DNA of 64,000 nucleotides from contig NZ_JABUHN010000003.1 in assembly GCF_013328815.1 (NCBI RefSeq), positions 62,001 through 126,000 on the forward strand, read 5' to 3'. Shown here in pieces: positions 29,154 to 39,289 of this stretch (its first letter is position 1; each line of letters begins with the position of its first letter). The DNA comes from Tabrizicola fusiformis (GTDB taxonomy: Bacteria; Pseudomonadota; Alphaproteobacteria; Rhodobacterales; Rhodobacteraceae). The translations under genes were made by a program, and so were the position numbers. The notes beneath the pieces are model-generated. The model did no database searches and had not been told where the DNA came from. It saw only the letters and a list, made by a program, of their open reading frames with translations.

Positions 29154-30875
29154 TCACTTCTGCCAGGATTTGATCAGCTCGTCATAGGCGATGGTCTCGC
29201 CCTGCGGCTTTTCATTCTCCAGCTTGGCCACCGGCGCGCCGGGGGCGTCAAGCCAGACCTGCGGATCCTGCTCTTCGTTCATCACCGGGCCCAGATCGCC
29301 CTGAGCGCCGGATTTCTCCAGACGGATCAGCACTTTCTCCTGCTCGGCGCAGAGGCTGTCGAGGGCCTCCTGCGGGGTCTTGGCGCCCGACATCGCATCG
29401 CCGATGTTCTGCCACCACAGTTGCGCCAGCTTGGGATAGTCCGGGATATTGGTGCCGGTCGGCGACCATTGCACCCGGGCGGGCGAACGGTAGAACTCGA
29501 CCAGACCGCCCAGTTTCGGCGCGCGGTCGGTGAAGGACTGATGCTGGATCGTGCTTTCGCGGATGAAGGTCAGCCCGACATGGGATTTCTTCACGTCCAC
29601 GGTCTTCGAGGTGACGAACTGCGCATAAAGCCATGCGGCTTGGGCGCGGTCCACCGGGGTGGATTTCATCAGGGTCCAGGAACCGGCATCCTGATAGCCG
29701 ATCTTCTGGCCGTTCTGCCAATAGGCGCCGTGCGGCGAGGGGGCCATGCGCCATTTCGGCGTGCCGTCCTCGTTCATCACCGGGGTGCCGGGTTCGACGG
29801 CGGCGGCGGTGAACACGGTATACCAGAACATCTGCTGGGCAATCGCCCCCTGCGCCGGAACCGGGCCGGCCTCGCCAAAGGTCATGCCGGCGGCGGCGGG
29901 CGGCGAATACTTTTGCAGCCACTCGATCGCTTTGGTCACGGCATAGACGGCCGCAGCGTCATTGGTCGAGCCGCCGCGCGCCACGCAGGAACCGACGGGC
30001 TGCGATTTCTCGTTCACCCGGATGCCCCATTCGTCCACCGGCAGGCCGTTCGGCTCGCCCACGTCACCCATGCCGGCCATCGACATCCAGGCATCGGTAT
30101 AGCGCCAGCCAAGGCTGGGGTCTTTCTTGCCGTAGTCCATGTTGCCATAGACCGAGGTCGGCCCGCCCATATAGGACATGTCGCGGCCGGTGAAGAATTC
30201 CGCGATATCCTCATAGGCCGACCAGTTGACCGGAACGCCAAGGTCATAGCCGTACTTGGCCTTGAAATCGTCCTTGGTCTTCTGGTCGTTGAACCAGTCG
30301 TAGCGGAACCAGTAGAGGTTGGCGAATTGCTGGTCGGGAAGCTGATACAGCTTGCCATCCGGCCCGGTGGTAAAGGACTTGCCGATGAAATCGTCGATGT
30401 CCAGCCCGGGGTTGGTGACCGCAGCCCCCTCACCCGCCATCCAGTCGCTGAGGTTGCGGGCCTGCTGATAGCGCCAGTGGGTGCCGATCAGGTCGCTGTC
30501 GTTGATATAGGCGTCATAGATGTTTTCGCCCGACTGCATCTGCGTTTGCAGCTTTTCGACAACATCGCCTTCGCCGATCAGGTCATGGGTGATCTTGATG
30601 CCGGTGATGGCGGTAAAGGCCGGGGCCAGAACCTTGGATTCGTATTCATGGGTGCCGATGGTTTCCGAGACCACCTTGATTTCCATGCCCGCATAGGGCT
30701 TGGCCGCGTCGATGAACCATTGCAGTTCGGCTTCCTGCCCCGCGCGGTCCAGCGACGACAGATCGCCGATTTCGGCATCGAGAAACGCCTTGGCCGCGTC
30801 CATGTCGGCAAATGCCGGCAGGCCGAAAGCCACCAGCGCAAGCGCCATGGCTGTTGTAGTTCCACGAATTCTCAT
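29154..30875 (-). CDS. glpV: Glycerol ABC transporter substrate-binding protein GlpV
   Basis: Large periplasmic binding protein of the GlpSTPQV glycerol importer known from Rhizobium. 573 residues with a signal peptide ([18 protein letters not shown], then AFA). The family's unusually large size and segments such as [30 protein letters not shown] and ESTIQHQSF are visible. Start ATG 30875 follows GGGAGGAATCTA; an upstream in-frame extension lacks an RBS and would bury the signal peptide. It lies between the DUF2160 gene and glpK and has stem-loops on both sides, as expected for a highly expressed binding protein. Confidence 0.87.
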   Translation of the reverse strand: MRIRGTTTAMALALVAFGLPAFADMDAAKAFLDAEIGDLSSLDRAGQEAELQWFIDAAKPYAGMEIKVVSETIGTHEYESKVLAPAFTAITGIKITHDLIGEGDVVEKLQTQMQSGENIYDAYINDSDLIGTHWRYQQARNLSDWMAGEGAAVTNPGLDIDDFIGKSFTTGPDGKLYQLPDQQFANLYWFRYDWFNDQKTKDDFKAKYGYDLGVPVNWSAYEDIAEFFTGRDMSYMGGPTSVYGNMDYGKKDPSLGWRYTDAWMSMAGMGDVGEPNGLPVDEWGIRVNEKSQPVGSCVARGGSTNDAAAVYAVTKAIEWLQKYSPPAAAGMTFGEAGPVPAQGAIAQQMFWYTVFTAAAVEPGTPVMNEDGTPKWRMAPSPHGAYWQNGQKIGYQDAGSWTLMKSTPVDRAQAAWLYAQFVTSKTVDVKKSHVGLTFIRESTIQHQSFTDRAPKLGGLVEFYRSPARVQWSPTGTNIPDYPKLAQLWWQNIGDAMSGAKTPQEALDSLCAEQEKVLIRLEKSGAQGDLGPVMNEEQDPQVWLDAPGAPVAKLENEKPQGETIAYDELIKSWQK

Positions 30876-30921
30876 TAGATTCCTCCCAGAATGTTGAGAC
30901 GTCACGGTTTTCTTCATTCTT

Positions 30922-30957
30922 GCCGGAGGGCGGGGGGTCAGAGCCCCGCCTTCCGGC
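30922..30957 (-). other. Stem-loop upstream of glpV
   Basis: GCCGGAGGGCGGGG (30922-30935) pairs with CCCCGCCTTCCGGC (30944-30957): 14 bp with one G-U pair and an 8-nt loop, between the DUF2160 stop and the glpV start. No T tract is present on the minus strand. It may act as a processing or 5' protection element for glpV mRNA. Confidence 0.5.
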
Positions 30958-30970
30958 GTCTGCATCCTGC

Positions 30971-31372
30971 CTAGACCCAGCGGAAGACCGCCCCGGCATA
31001 AAGCAGGCAAAGGATCAGCGGCCAAGTCAGCGGCGCACCGAAAAAGAACAGCCAGATCAGGTTGATGAAGGCCGAACCCAGAAGCGTGATGAACAGCCGG
31101 TCGCCGCGCGTGGTTTCAATCCGCAGCAGGCCGCGACGGGGCGTTTCAGGAAAGCGCACCGCCAGCAGCGTGAAGAGGATCAAGAGGCAGGCGATGATGA
31201 AAAAGAACAGCGCCACCGGAAAGGTCCATGCCATCCAGCCGCCCGGGATCATCGGGTCGAACCATTGGATGCCCTCGTCGTTGCGCGGCGTGGCCCAGAT
31301 CAGAAAGGCCAGCACCGCCGCCATCCCTGCACCGATCGCCAGATAAAGCCGGTTCCAGTTCGAGGCGGTCAT
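30971..31372 (-). CDS. DUF2160 small membrane protein of the glycerol ABC operon
   Basis: 133-residue membrane protein with four hydrophobic segments (about 9-26, 47-68, 93-110 and 115-131). It matches the DUF2160 family that sits between glpQ and glpV in alphaproteobacterial glycerol-transport operons. The ATG at 31372 shares one base with the glpQ stop (TGATG), so translation is coupled. It may be an accessory membrane subunit; the function is not established from sequence. Confidence 0.8.
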   Translation of the reverse strand: MTASNWNRLYLAIGAGMAAVLAFLIWATPRNDEGIQWFDPMIPGGWMAWTFPVALFFFIIACLLILFTLLAVRFPETPRRGLLRIETTRGDRLFITLLGSAFINLIWLFFFGAPLTWPLILCLLYAGAVFRWV

Positions 31373-32174
31373 CACACCCTCCCCAGAGCAAAGCCCTTGG
31401 CGATGTAGTTGCGGACAAAGTAGATCACCAAGGCGCCGGGGATGATGGTCAGCACCCCTGCCGCCGCCAGCACGCCCCAGTCCATGCCGCTGGCTGACAC
31501 GGTGCGCGTCATGGTCGAGGCGATGGACTTGGCGTTGACCGAGGTGAGCGTGCGCGACAAGAGCAGCTCCACCCACGAGAACATGAAGCAGAAGAAGGCC
31601 ACCACCCCGATGCCAGAGGCGATCAGCGGCATGAAGATCTTCGCGAAAAAGCGCGGAAAGCTGTAACCGTCGATATAGGCGGTCTCGTCGATTTCCTTTG
31701 GCACGCCGCGCATGAACCCTTCCAGAATCCAGACCGCCAGCGGCACGTTGAACAGGCAATGCGCGAGCGCCACCGCGATATGGGTGTCAAACAGCCCGAC
31801 CGAGGAATAAAGCTGGAAGAACGGCAGCGCAAAGACCGCGGGCGGCGACATCCGGTTGGTCAGCAGCCAGAAGAACAGATGCTTGTCGCCCATGAAGCTG
31901 TAACGGCTGAAGGCATAGGCCGCCGGCAGCGCCACAAGGATCGAGATCACGGTGTTCATCACCACATAGATCAGCGAATTGACGTAACCCATATACCAGG
32001 ACGGGTCCGTCAGGATCGTGACATAATTGGCAAAGGTCAGCCGGTTCGGAAACAGCGTGAAGGTCGAGGTGATCTCGGTATTGGTCTTCAGGCTCATGTT
32101 CACAAGCCAGTAGATCGGGATCATCAGGAACAAGAGATACAGCGTCATCACGACGGCAGAGGGGCGGACGCGCA

Positions 32175-32178
<4 letters not shown>
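31372..32178 (-). CDS. glpQ: Glycerol ABC transporter permease GlpQ
   Basis: Inner-membrane permease of the MalG type, 268 residues and six predicted helices. The EAA loop reads GFMRGVPKEIDETAYIDGYS, which docks on the ATPase. The ATG-ATG start overlaps the glpP stop by 4 nt. The gene name follows the GlpSTPQV nomenclature and should not be confused with glycerophosphodiester phosphodiesterase. Confidence 0.88.
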
Positions 32179-33046
<868 letters not shown>

Positions 33047-33047
<1 letters not shown>

Positions 33048-34123
33048 CAGACCGCCCCCCCTGCGACGCGCCAGTCATCGGCATAGACGCTGACCTTGCC
33101 CGGAACAAAGGCGACGCGGGTCATGTCGGCCCCGATCGCCATGCCCTCGGGCGCGATGATGTTGAACGGCTGGCCCGCCATCTCGGCCCGCACGATGCGG
33201 TGGCGGCCGACATCCTCGATGCGGCGGATGGTGACGGGCAGGCCCTCACCCGCGGTCAGGCTGCAATATTCCGGGCGAATGCCGATCTGGGTGCGGCCTG
33301 ACACCGCCCCATAACCCGCGCCCAAGGCCACCTCGCCGCCCGCAACCCGGGCGCGGCTGCCCGAAACGCTGGCCTCCATCAGGTTCATCCCTGGCGAGCC
33401 GATGAAATAGCCGACAAAGGTATGGGCCGGGGTTTCAAACAGTTCTTCGGGCGTGCCCATCTGCACCACCCGCCCGTCATACATCACCACCACCTTGTCG
33501 GCGAAGGTCAGCGCCTCGGTCTGGTCATGGGTGACATAGATCATCGTATGGCCGAATTCGCGGTGCAACTGCTTGAGCTGCGTGCGCAATTCCCATTTCA
33601 TATGCGGGTCGATCACGGTCAGCGGTTCATCGAACAGGATGGCATTCACATCCTCGCGCACCATGCCGCGGCCAAGGCTGATCTTCTGCTTGGCATCCGC
33701 CGTCAGGCCGCGCGCCTTGCGGTTCAGGATGTCCTCCATCCCGATCATCTGCGCGATCTGGTTGACGCGCCCCGCGATATAGGCCGCGTCCATCCCCCGG
33801 TTGCGCAGCGGAAAGGCCAGGTTTTCGCGCACCGTCATCGTGTCATAGACCACGGGGAACTGGAACACCTGCGCGATGTTGCGCGCCGCCGTTTCGGCAT
33901 CGGTCACGTCGCGGTCACCGAACAGAACCCGGCCATGGCTGGGCCGCACGATGCCGGAGATGATGTTGAGAAGCGTGGTCTTGCCGCAGCCGGAAGACCC
34001 CAGCAGCGCATAGGCGCCGCCATCCTGCCAGACGTGATCCATTTCCTTGAGCGCGAAATCCTGTTCCGATTTCGGGTTGGGAAAATAGCTGTGCGCAAGG
34101 TTGCGAAGGGTGATCTGCGCCAT
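33047..34123 (-). CDS. glpT: Glycerol ABC transporter ATPase GlpT
   Basis: ATP-binding subunit, 358 residues, from ATG 34123; a TTG at 34129 overlaps the glpS stop and is less likely. Walker A is LLGSSGCGKTTLL, Walker B AILFDEPLTVIDPH, switch IYVTHDQTEALTFAD, and a C-terminal TOBE-like domain follows (IGIRPEYCSL). The signature region is diverged: KQKISLGRGM in place of LSGGQ, as in GlpT of this transporter family. With glpS it makes an asymmetric ATPase pair, which is characteristic of the GlpSTPQV importer. Confidence 0.87.
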
Positions 34124-34125
34124 GT

Positions 34126-35208
34126 TCAAGCCGCCTGCGCATAGGCCGCAGGGGCGGCAAGCCGGCCCTCGGCATCGAAAAGATAGACATGGGCCGGGTC
34201 GAGCCAGAGGTTCACCTCCTGCCCCTGCGCCAGATCATGCACCCCATGCACCAGCCCGACCCAGCGGTCAGCGCCGTGGCGCAGATGCACAAAGGTTTCC
34301 GAGCCGGTGATTTCGGTCGAGACCAGCGTGCAGACGAACTCCACCCCGCTGCCGCCATGCAGCGACAGATGGTTCGCACGGAACCCGGCGGTATAATTGC
34401 CGTCGCGCAAGCCAGCCAGCGCCCCCCCCGCAGCCACAGGGGCAGCACCGCCGAAGGTCAGGCTGCTGCCCGCCTTCACGCAGGGCACGAAATTCATCGG
34501 CGGATCGGAAAACACCCGCGCCGTGGTGGCATCGCCGGGTTGGCGGTAAACCTGCGGCGTCGGGCCGAACTGGGTGACGCGGCCCTCCCAAAGGGTGGCG
34601 GTGTTGCCGCCCAAGAGCAGCGCCTCTTCCGGTTCGGTCGTGGCATAGACAAAGATCGCGCCGGATTCTTCAAAGATTCTGGGGATTTCGGCGCGCAGCT
34701 CTTCGCGCAGCTTGTAGTCGAGATTGGCCAGCGGTTCATCCAGCAAGACCAGCCCCGCCCCCTTGACCAGCGCCCGCGCCAGCGCGCAGCGCTGTTGCTG
34801 GCCGCCCGAAAGCTCCAGCGGCTTGCGTTGCAGCATCGGCGTCAGCTTGAGCATTTCGGCGGTTTCGCGCACGGCGCGGTCCACTTCGGCGCCGCTTTTG
34901 CCCATCAGCCGCATCGGGCTGGCGATGTTGTCGTAAACGCTCATCGCGGGGTAGTTGATGAACTGCTGATAGACCATCGCCACCTTGCGGTCCTGCACGC
35001 GCTGGCCGGTCACATCCGCCCCGTGCCACAATATCTTGCCGGACGAAGGCGCATCCAGACCCGCCATCAGCCGCATCAGGGTGGTCTTGCCGGCCCCGGT
35101 CGGGCCAAGCAGCACGTTCATCGTGCCTTTTTCCAGCACAAGGTCGGTGGGCTGGATATGGACCTGCCCCTTCACCACCCGGCTGACCGATTGCAACTCA
35201 AGCGCCAT
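34126..35208 (-). CDS. glpS: Glycerol ABC transporter ATPase GlpS
   Basis: ATP-binding subunit, 360 residues. Walker A is LLGPTGAGKTTLM, canonical signature LSGGQQQRCALARAL, Walker B GLVLLDEPLANLDY, with the switch region VYATTEPEEALLLG where the usual His is replaced by Thr. Walker A and the signature are intact. GlpT has the opposite pattern, with a degenerate signature but a switch His. This suggests one fully active and one degenerate ATP site in the heterodimer. It starts 9 nt after the glpD stop. Confidence 0.87.
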   Translation of the reverse strand: MALELQSVSRVVKGQVHIQPTDLVLEKGTMNVLLGPTGAGKTTLMRLMAGLDAPSSGKILWHGADVTGQRVQDRKVAMVYQQFINYPAMSVYDNIASPMRLMGKSGAEVDRAVRETAEMLKLTPMLQRKPLELSGGQQQRCALARALVKGAGLVLLDEPLANLDYKLREELRAEIPRIFEESGAIFVYATTEPEEALLLGGNTATLWEGRVTQFGPTPQVYRQPGDATTARVFSDPPMNFVPCVKAGSSLTFGGAAPVAAGGALAGLRDGNYTAGFRANHLSLHGGSGVEFVCTLVSTEITGSETFVHLRHGADRWVGLVHGVHDLAQGQEVNLWLDPAHVYLFDAEGRLAAPAAYAQAA

Positions 35209-35217
35209 AGGCCCCCC

Positions 35218-36813
35218 TTATTCCGCTGCGCGCTTGGCGGGCTCTGCCGCCGTGGCCATGAAGGCATCCAGTGCCGCGATTTCCCCTTCGGTCAGGCGCA
35301 GGCCCAGCTTGGTGCGCCGCCAGACCACATCCGCCGCCGCCCGGGCAAATTCCCGGGCCATCAGCCAGCGCACCTCGGCCTCGGTCAGGGTGGCGCCAAA
35401 GTCGCGGCCCAGATCACCCGCCGAAGTGGCGTTGCCCAAAAGCGTTGCCGCCTCGCTGCCATAGGCGCGGATCAGCCGGGCCGCCCAGTAATCGCTCAGA
35501 AAGCCATAGCGCCGTTTCAGATCGGCGGTCAGCGCCGCCACCCCGTCATGCGGGAAATCCCCGCCCGGCAGCGGCACCTTGGCCGTCCAGGGGCCCCGGG
35601 CCTGCGGAAAGAACGGCGCCAGCTTGGCCAAGGCCGATTCAGCCAGCCGCCGGTGGGTGGTGATCTTGCCGCCGAACACGTTCAAGAGCGGCGCCCCGTT
35701 GGCATCAAGGCTCAGGACATAATCCCGCGTCGCCGCCGTCGCCGATTTCGCGCCGTCATTATACAGCGGGCGGACGCCGGAATAGGTCCAGACCACATCC
35801 TGCGCCGTCACGGGTTTCGCAAAATACTGGCTCGCAAAGGCGCAAAGATAATCACGCTCTTCCTCGGTGCAGACCGGGCTGCCGGGCGGGCCGACGTGAT
35901 CCTTGTCGGTGGTGCCGATCAGGGTGAAATCCTGTTCGTAGGGAATGGCGAAGATGATCCGGCCATCGGTGCCCTGAAAGAAATAGCAGCGGTCGTGGTC
36001 ATAAAGCTTGCGCGTAACGATATGGCTGCCACGCACCAGCCGCACACCCTCGGTGGAATTGATCCGCGCCACGTTGCGGATCACATCCTCAACCCAAGGG
36101 CCGCCCGCATTGACCAGCGCCCGCGCGCTGTGGGTGGCCCGGCCATCCGGGCCTTCGACGGTCACCTGCCAGTGATCCCCCTGCCGTTCGGCACTGACAA
36201 CGCGGGTGCGGGTCAGGATCGTCGCGCCGCGCTGTGCCGCATCGCGGGCACTCAGCGAGACCAGCTTGGAATCCTCGATCCAGCAATCGGAATATTCATA
36301 GGCCCGCGCAAAACGGTCTTGCAGCGGCTTGCCCGCCGGATCGGCCTTCAGGTCCAGCGTGCGGGTCGCGGGCAGAATCTTGCGCCCGCCCAGCGTGTCA
36401 TAAAGGAAGAGACCCAGCCGGATCAGCCAGGCCGGACGACGCCCCTTCATCCAGGGCATGAAGGCCGACATCAGCCGCCCGGTGGGCGTATCCCCTTCAA
36501 ACCGCATGTCGCGGTGATAGGGCAGCACGAAGCGCATAGGCCAAGAGATATGCGGCATGGCCACCAGCAGGGTTTCACGCTCTTCCAGCGCCTCGCGCAC
36601 CAGACGGAACTCGAAATACTCCAGATAGCGCAAACCTCCGTGAAACAGCTTGGTCGAGGCCGAAGAGGTGGCCTGCGCCAGATCGCCCTGTTCGGCCACC
36701 ACAACCGACAGCCCGCGCCCCGCCGCATCGCGGGCGATGCCGCAGCCATTGATGCCGCCTCCGATGATGAACAGATCGGCCATGGCCGGGGCCGCTGGGG
36801 AAATGCCGTTCAC
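35218..36813 (-). CDS. glpD: Aerobic glycerol-3-phosphate dehydrogenase GlpD
   Basis: Membrane-associated FAD enzyme that oxidises sn-glycerol 3-phosphate to dihydroxyacetone phosphate and passes electrons to quinone. 531 residues from GTG 36813, with GGGAGG eight bases upstream. The reading frame is open far upstream, but the FAD motif DLFIIGGGINGCGIARDAAG lies only about a dozen residues after this GTG. Other family segments are STKLFHGGLRYLEYFEF, VNAGGPWVEDV and NVFGGKITTHRRLAE. It is the first gene of the minus glp operon and divergent from glpR. Confidence 0.94.
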   Translation of the reverse strand: MNGISPAAPAMADLFIIGGGINGCGIARDAAGRGLSVVVAEQGDLAQATSSASTKLFHGGLRYLEYFEFRLVREALEERETLLVAMPHISWPMRFVLPYHRDMRFEGDTPTGRLMSAFMPWMKGRRPAWLIRLGLFLYDTLGGRKILPATRTLDLKADPAGKPLQDRFARAYEYSDCWIEDSKLVSLSARDAAQRGATILTRTRVVSAERQGDHWQVTVEGPDGRATHSARALVNAGGPWVEDVIRNVARINSTEGVRLVRGSHIVTRKLYDHDRCYFFQGTDGRIIFAIPYEQDFTLIGTTDKDHVGPPGSPVCTEEERDYLCAFASQYFAKPVTAQDVVWTYSGVRPLYNDGAKSATAATRDYVLSLDANGAPLLNVFGGKITTHRRLAESALAKLAPFFPQARGPWTAKVPLPGGDFPHDGVAALTADLKRRYGFLSDYWAARLIRAYGSEAATLLGNATSAGDLGRDFGATLTEAEVRWLMAREFARAAADVVWRRTKLGLRLTEGEIAALDAFMATAAEPAKRAAE

Positions 36814-37086
36814 GTTGCTGTCCTCCCTGACGCCGCGAAGCTGACTTCTTTCGCGTCTTGGGTCAAGCATGATTTTCGTTTTGTTTCGTATCTTCATAAA
36901 ACGAAAATTCGCGCACGCAGTATGGCAAAATCTCTTGCATACCGGCCATGTTGGCGAGATTTCGCAAAAAATCGCGCCGCAATGCAGCATCGACGCGGCA
37001 CTTATCCCCAAGCAAACTTCACTTGCTAACGCCGGAAATCTGCTCGAAAATATTCCTTGTGTCGGCAAAACTGAAAGGACCGCGCA
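36814..37086. promoter_or_regulatory. glpD-glpR divergent promoter region
   Basis: 273 bp, noticeably A+T-richer than its surroundings (for example 36870-36910), consistent with promoters. It holds the inverted repeat listed separately at 36872-36908. No unambiguous -35/-10 pair was identified. Confidence 0.6.
36872..36908. promoter_or_regulatory. Candidate GlpR operator (11-15-11 inverted repeat)
   Basis: ATTTTCGTTTT (36872-36882) and AAAACGAAAAT (36898-36908) are exact reverse complements separated by 15 nt; a further TTTCG half-site (36884-36888) lies within the spacer. The site is about 60 bp upstream of the glpD start and fits repression of the glp operon. Confidence 0.7.
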
Positions 37087-37851
37087 TTGGCGCTCAATTT
37101 CCGGCAAAGCGAGATTCTTGAGATCGCCAAGGGCGAAGGCCGGGTCATTGTCGAGGATCTGGCGCATCGCTTTGACGTCACCTTGCAGACCATCCGCCGC
37201 GACCTGACGGAACTGGCCGAATCCGGCTATCTCGACCGGGTGCATGGCGGCGCCGTGCCGCGCGCCGGAGTGACCAATCTGGGCTATGATGAACGGCGCA
37301 AGATCCATGCCGCGGCCAAGGCCGCCATCGGCAAAGCCTGTGCGGCGGCGATCCCGAACAACTGCTCGATCATCCTGAACCTTGGCACCACGACCGAGGC
37401 CGTCGCGCGGGAGCTTCTGGGCCATCGCAACATCACCGTAATCACCAACAACATGAACGTGGCCAACATCCTTGTCGGCAACCCCGACTGCGAGATCATG
37501 GTGGCAGGCGGCGCCCTGCGGCGCAGCGACGGCGGTCTGGTGGGCGAGCTGACCACCCAGTTCTTTGAGCAATTCAAGGTGGATTTCGCCGTGATCGGCA
37601 CCTCGGCGATGGATACCGATGGTGACCTGCTCGACTTTGACTTTGCCGAAGTGCGGGTGTCCAAGACGATCATCCGGCAGGCGCGGCGCAGCTTTCTGGT
37701 CTGCGACCATTCCAAGCTGGCCCGCTCGGCCCCGGTCCGCCTTGCCTCGCTCAGTGAGGTGGACGAGGTGTTCATCGACCTGCCCCTGCCCGAAGAGTTG
37801 AGCCTGCGCTGCAAGGACTGGGGCACGCGGATCAATCTTGTGCAGGGGTAG
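37087..37851 (+). CDS. glpR: DeoR-family glycerol regulator GlpR
   Basis: Repressor of the glycerol operon, 254 residues from TTG 37087 with GAAAGGA seven bases upstream. The N-terminal winged helix-turn-helix spans about 6-57 (VTLQTIRRDLTELAESGYL, then VHGGA). The C-terminal effector domain has NLGTTTEAVAREL, ITNNMNVANIL and VCDHSKLAR. It stands divergent from glpD. Glycerol 3-phosphate is the usual inducer in this family. Confidence 0.9.
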   Translation: MALNFRQSEILEIAKGEGRVIVEDLAHRFDVTLQTIRRDLTELAESGYLDRVHGGAVPRAGVTNLGYDERRKIHAAAKAAIGKACAAAIPNNCSIILNLGTTTEAVARELLGHRNITVITNNMNVANILVGNPDCEIMVAGGALRRSDGGLVGELTTQFFEQFKVDFAVIGTSAMDTDGDLLDFDFAEVRVSKTIIRQARRSFLVCDHSKLARSAPVRLASLSEVDEVFIDLPLPEELSLRCKDWGTRINLVQG

Positions 37852-37901
37852 TGCGCGCCTTCACCTGTCGCTATACCGGCAAGGCTTCGCAGGAGGGCGC
37901 C

Positions 37902-38540
37902 GTGACACCCGTGATCTTTCTCGACTATCTCGGCGTTGCCCTGTTCGCGGCCACCGGCGCGCTGGCGGCGTCGCGCAAGCAGTTGGATATCATCGGCTTT
38001 CTGTTTCTGGCTGCGGTGACCGGCATCGGCGGCGGCACGGCGCGCGACCTGATCCTGGGGGTGCCGGTGTTCTGGGTGGCGCAGCACACCTATATCGTGG
38101 TCTGCGCGGTGACGGCCTGTCTGGTCTATTTCCTCGCCCATCTGATCGAGTCGCGCTATCGGCTGCTGTTGTGGCTGGATGCCGTGGCACTGGCGGCCTT
38201 CAGTGTGTTCGGCGCCTATAAGGGGCTGGCGGTCACCGGCTCGGCCGTGGTCGCCGTGATCATGGGGATCTTCACCGGCACGCTGGGCGGTATCCTGCGC
38301 GATGTGCTGGCCGGAGAGCCTTCGGTGCTGCTGCGGCAGGAAATCTATGTCGCGGCGGCGCTGGCCGGGGCGGGAACCTTCGTGGCGATCAGTCTGGCCG
38401 GCGGCCTGCCCGGCCTTGCCGCCGCTGGCGGCTTTGCCGTAACGCTGGCGGTGCGCAGCGGGGCGCTGCACTTCGGCTGGACCCTGCCCTCTTACAAATC
38501 CCGGCCCGGCCGCGCGCCGGACGGCCCCGCAAGACGATAA
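37902..38540 (+). CDS. UPF0126/TRIC-family membrane protein
   Basis: Small membrane protein of the bacterial TRIC cation-channel family (YadS/YicG type). 212 residues from GTG 37902, which has AGGAGG five bases upstream and gives the usual length; an earlier GTG at 37851 overlaps the glpR stop. Seven hydrophobic segments are arranged as an internal repeat, with the paired glycine motifs GIGGGTARDLILG and GTLGGILRDVLAGE. It lies downstream of glpR, possibly co-transcribed, but no functional link is evident. Confidence 0.85.
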   Translation: MTPVIFLDYLGVALFAATGALAASRKQLDIIGFLFLAAVTGIGGGTARDLILGVPVFWVAQHTYIVVCAVTACLVYFLAHLIESRYRLLLWLDAVALAAFSVFGAYKGLAVTGSAVVAVIMGIFTGTLGGILRDVLAGEPSVLLRQEIYVAAALAGAGTFVAISLAGGLPGLAAAGGFAVTLAVRSGALHFGWTLPSYKSRPGRAPDGPARR

Positions 38541-38566
38541 CCCCGGCAGCACATGACACAACGCCA

Positions 38567-39085
38567 ATGACCGAGAATATCCCAGCCTGGGTGGACGGAA
38601 CCCTTGCCCCGGTGGACAAGCCAGAGGTGCATCGGCGCGGCCTGCGCCACCCTGCGGTTTCCGTCTTTGTGCAAGAGGGCAGCCGCACCCTGTTGCAGCG
38701 CCGGGCGCTTGGCAAATACCACACGCCCGGCCTCTGGGCGAATGCCTGCTGCACCCACCCCCATTGGGATGAGGCCCCGGTTGACTGCGCCGCCCGCCGC
38801 CTGCGCGAGGAACTCGGCCTGACCGGGCTGGCGCTGCATCCGGCCGGCCAGATCGAATATCGCGCCGAGGTTGGCAACGGCCTGACCGAGCATGAGGTCG
38901 TCGAGGTCTTCGTGGCAGAGGCCCCGCCCGGCCTGCCGATTGCCCCCGATCCCGCCGAGGTGATGCAGACCGGCTGGATCGAGCGCGCCGAACTGGCCGA
39001 ACGCATTCGCAGCACGCCCGATCTCTACACGCCCTGGCTGCGCATCTATCTTGCGGCGGGGCTGGGTGCCGTAACGGCACCCTGA
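38567..39085 (+). CDS. idi: Isopentenyl-diphosphate delta-isomerase, type I
   Basis: Interconverts isopentenyl and dimethylallyl diphosphate for isoprenoid synthesis. 172 residues, Nudix fold. The catalytic Cys region reads ANACCTHP (Cys62 and metal ligand His64). RRLREELGL forms the Nudix box region, and the Glu-rich active-site loop is NGLTEHEVVEVF. In Rhodobacter relatives the type I enzyme can lie near photosynthesis genes; no such genes are visible here. Confidence 0.93.
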   Translation: MTENIPAWVDGTLAPVDKPEVHRRGLRHPAVSVFVQEGSRTLLQRRALGKYHTPGLWANACCTHPHWDEAPVDCAARRLREELGLTGLALHPAGQIEYRAEVGNGLTEHEVVEVFVAEAPPGLPIAPDPAEVMQTGWIERAELAERIRSTPDLYTPWLRIYLAAGLGAVTAP

Positions 39086-39289
39086 AACCCGCCAACCGCA
39101 GGGGGGTGGCCCGGGCTGAAAACGCTGCCTGTATCTGTGCATCACGCCGCATTTCTGACACAGACTGTCAAAAAGTCCCCTTGACCGGAACCCGGTCGCA
39201 GGCGAAATGGGGCACCGCTTGCGCGGCGCGCCTTGGCCGCGCCCCGATCGAGCAGGCGGTGTGTGCAGCAATTGGCCGGAACACTGTTG
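39086..39289 (+). promoter_or_regulatory. Intergenic region upstream of the glycan cluster
   Basis: 204 bp without a credible gene. A perfect palindrome GACCGG-AAC-CCGGTC (39183-39197) overlaps a possible -35 TTGACC (39181-39186); GAAATG 17 bp further on is a weak -10. This is a candidate promoter and operator for the first glycosyltransferase. Confidence 0.4.

Noticed and set aside
34189-37029. 946-codon open frame on plus opposite glpS and glpD
   Set aside because: It runs antisense through two unmistakable genes and across a promoter region, lacks an RBS and any recognisable motif.
36814-37710. N-terminal extension of GlpD giving an 830-residue protein
   Set aside because: It would read antisense through glpR and its promoter; the GTG at 36813 has a strong RBS and places the FAD motif correctly.
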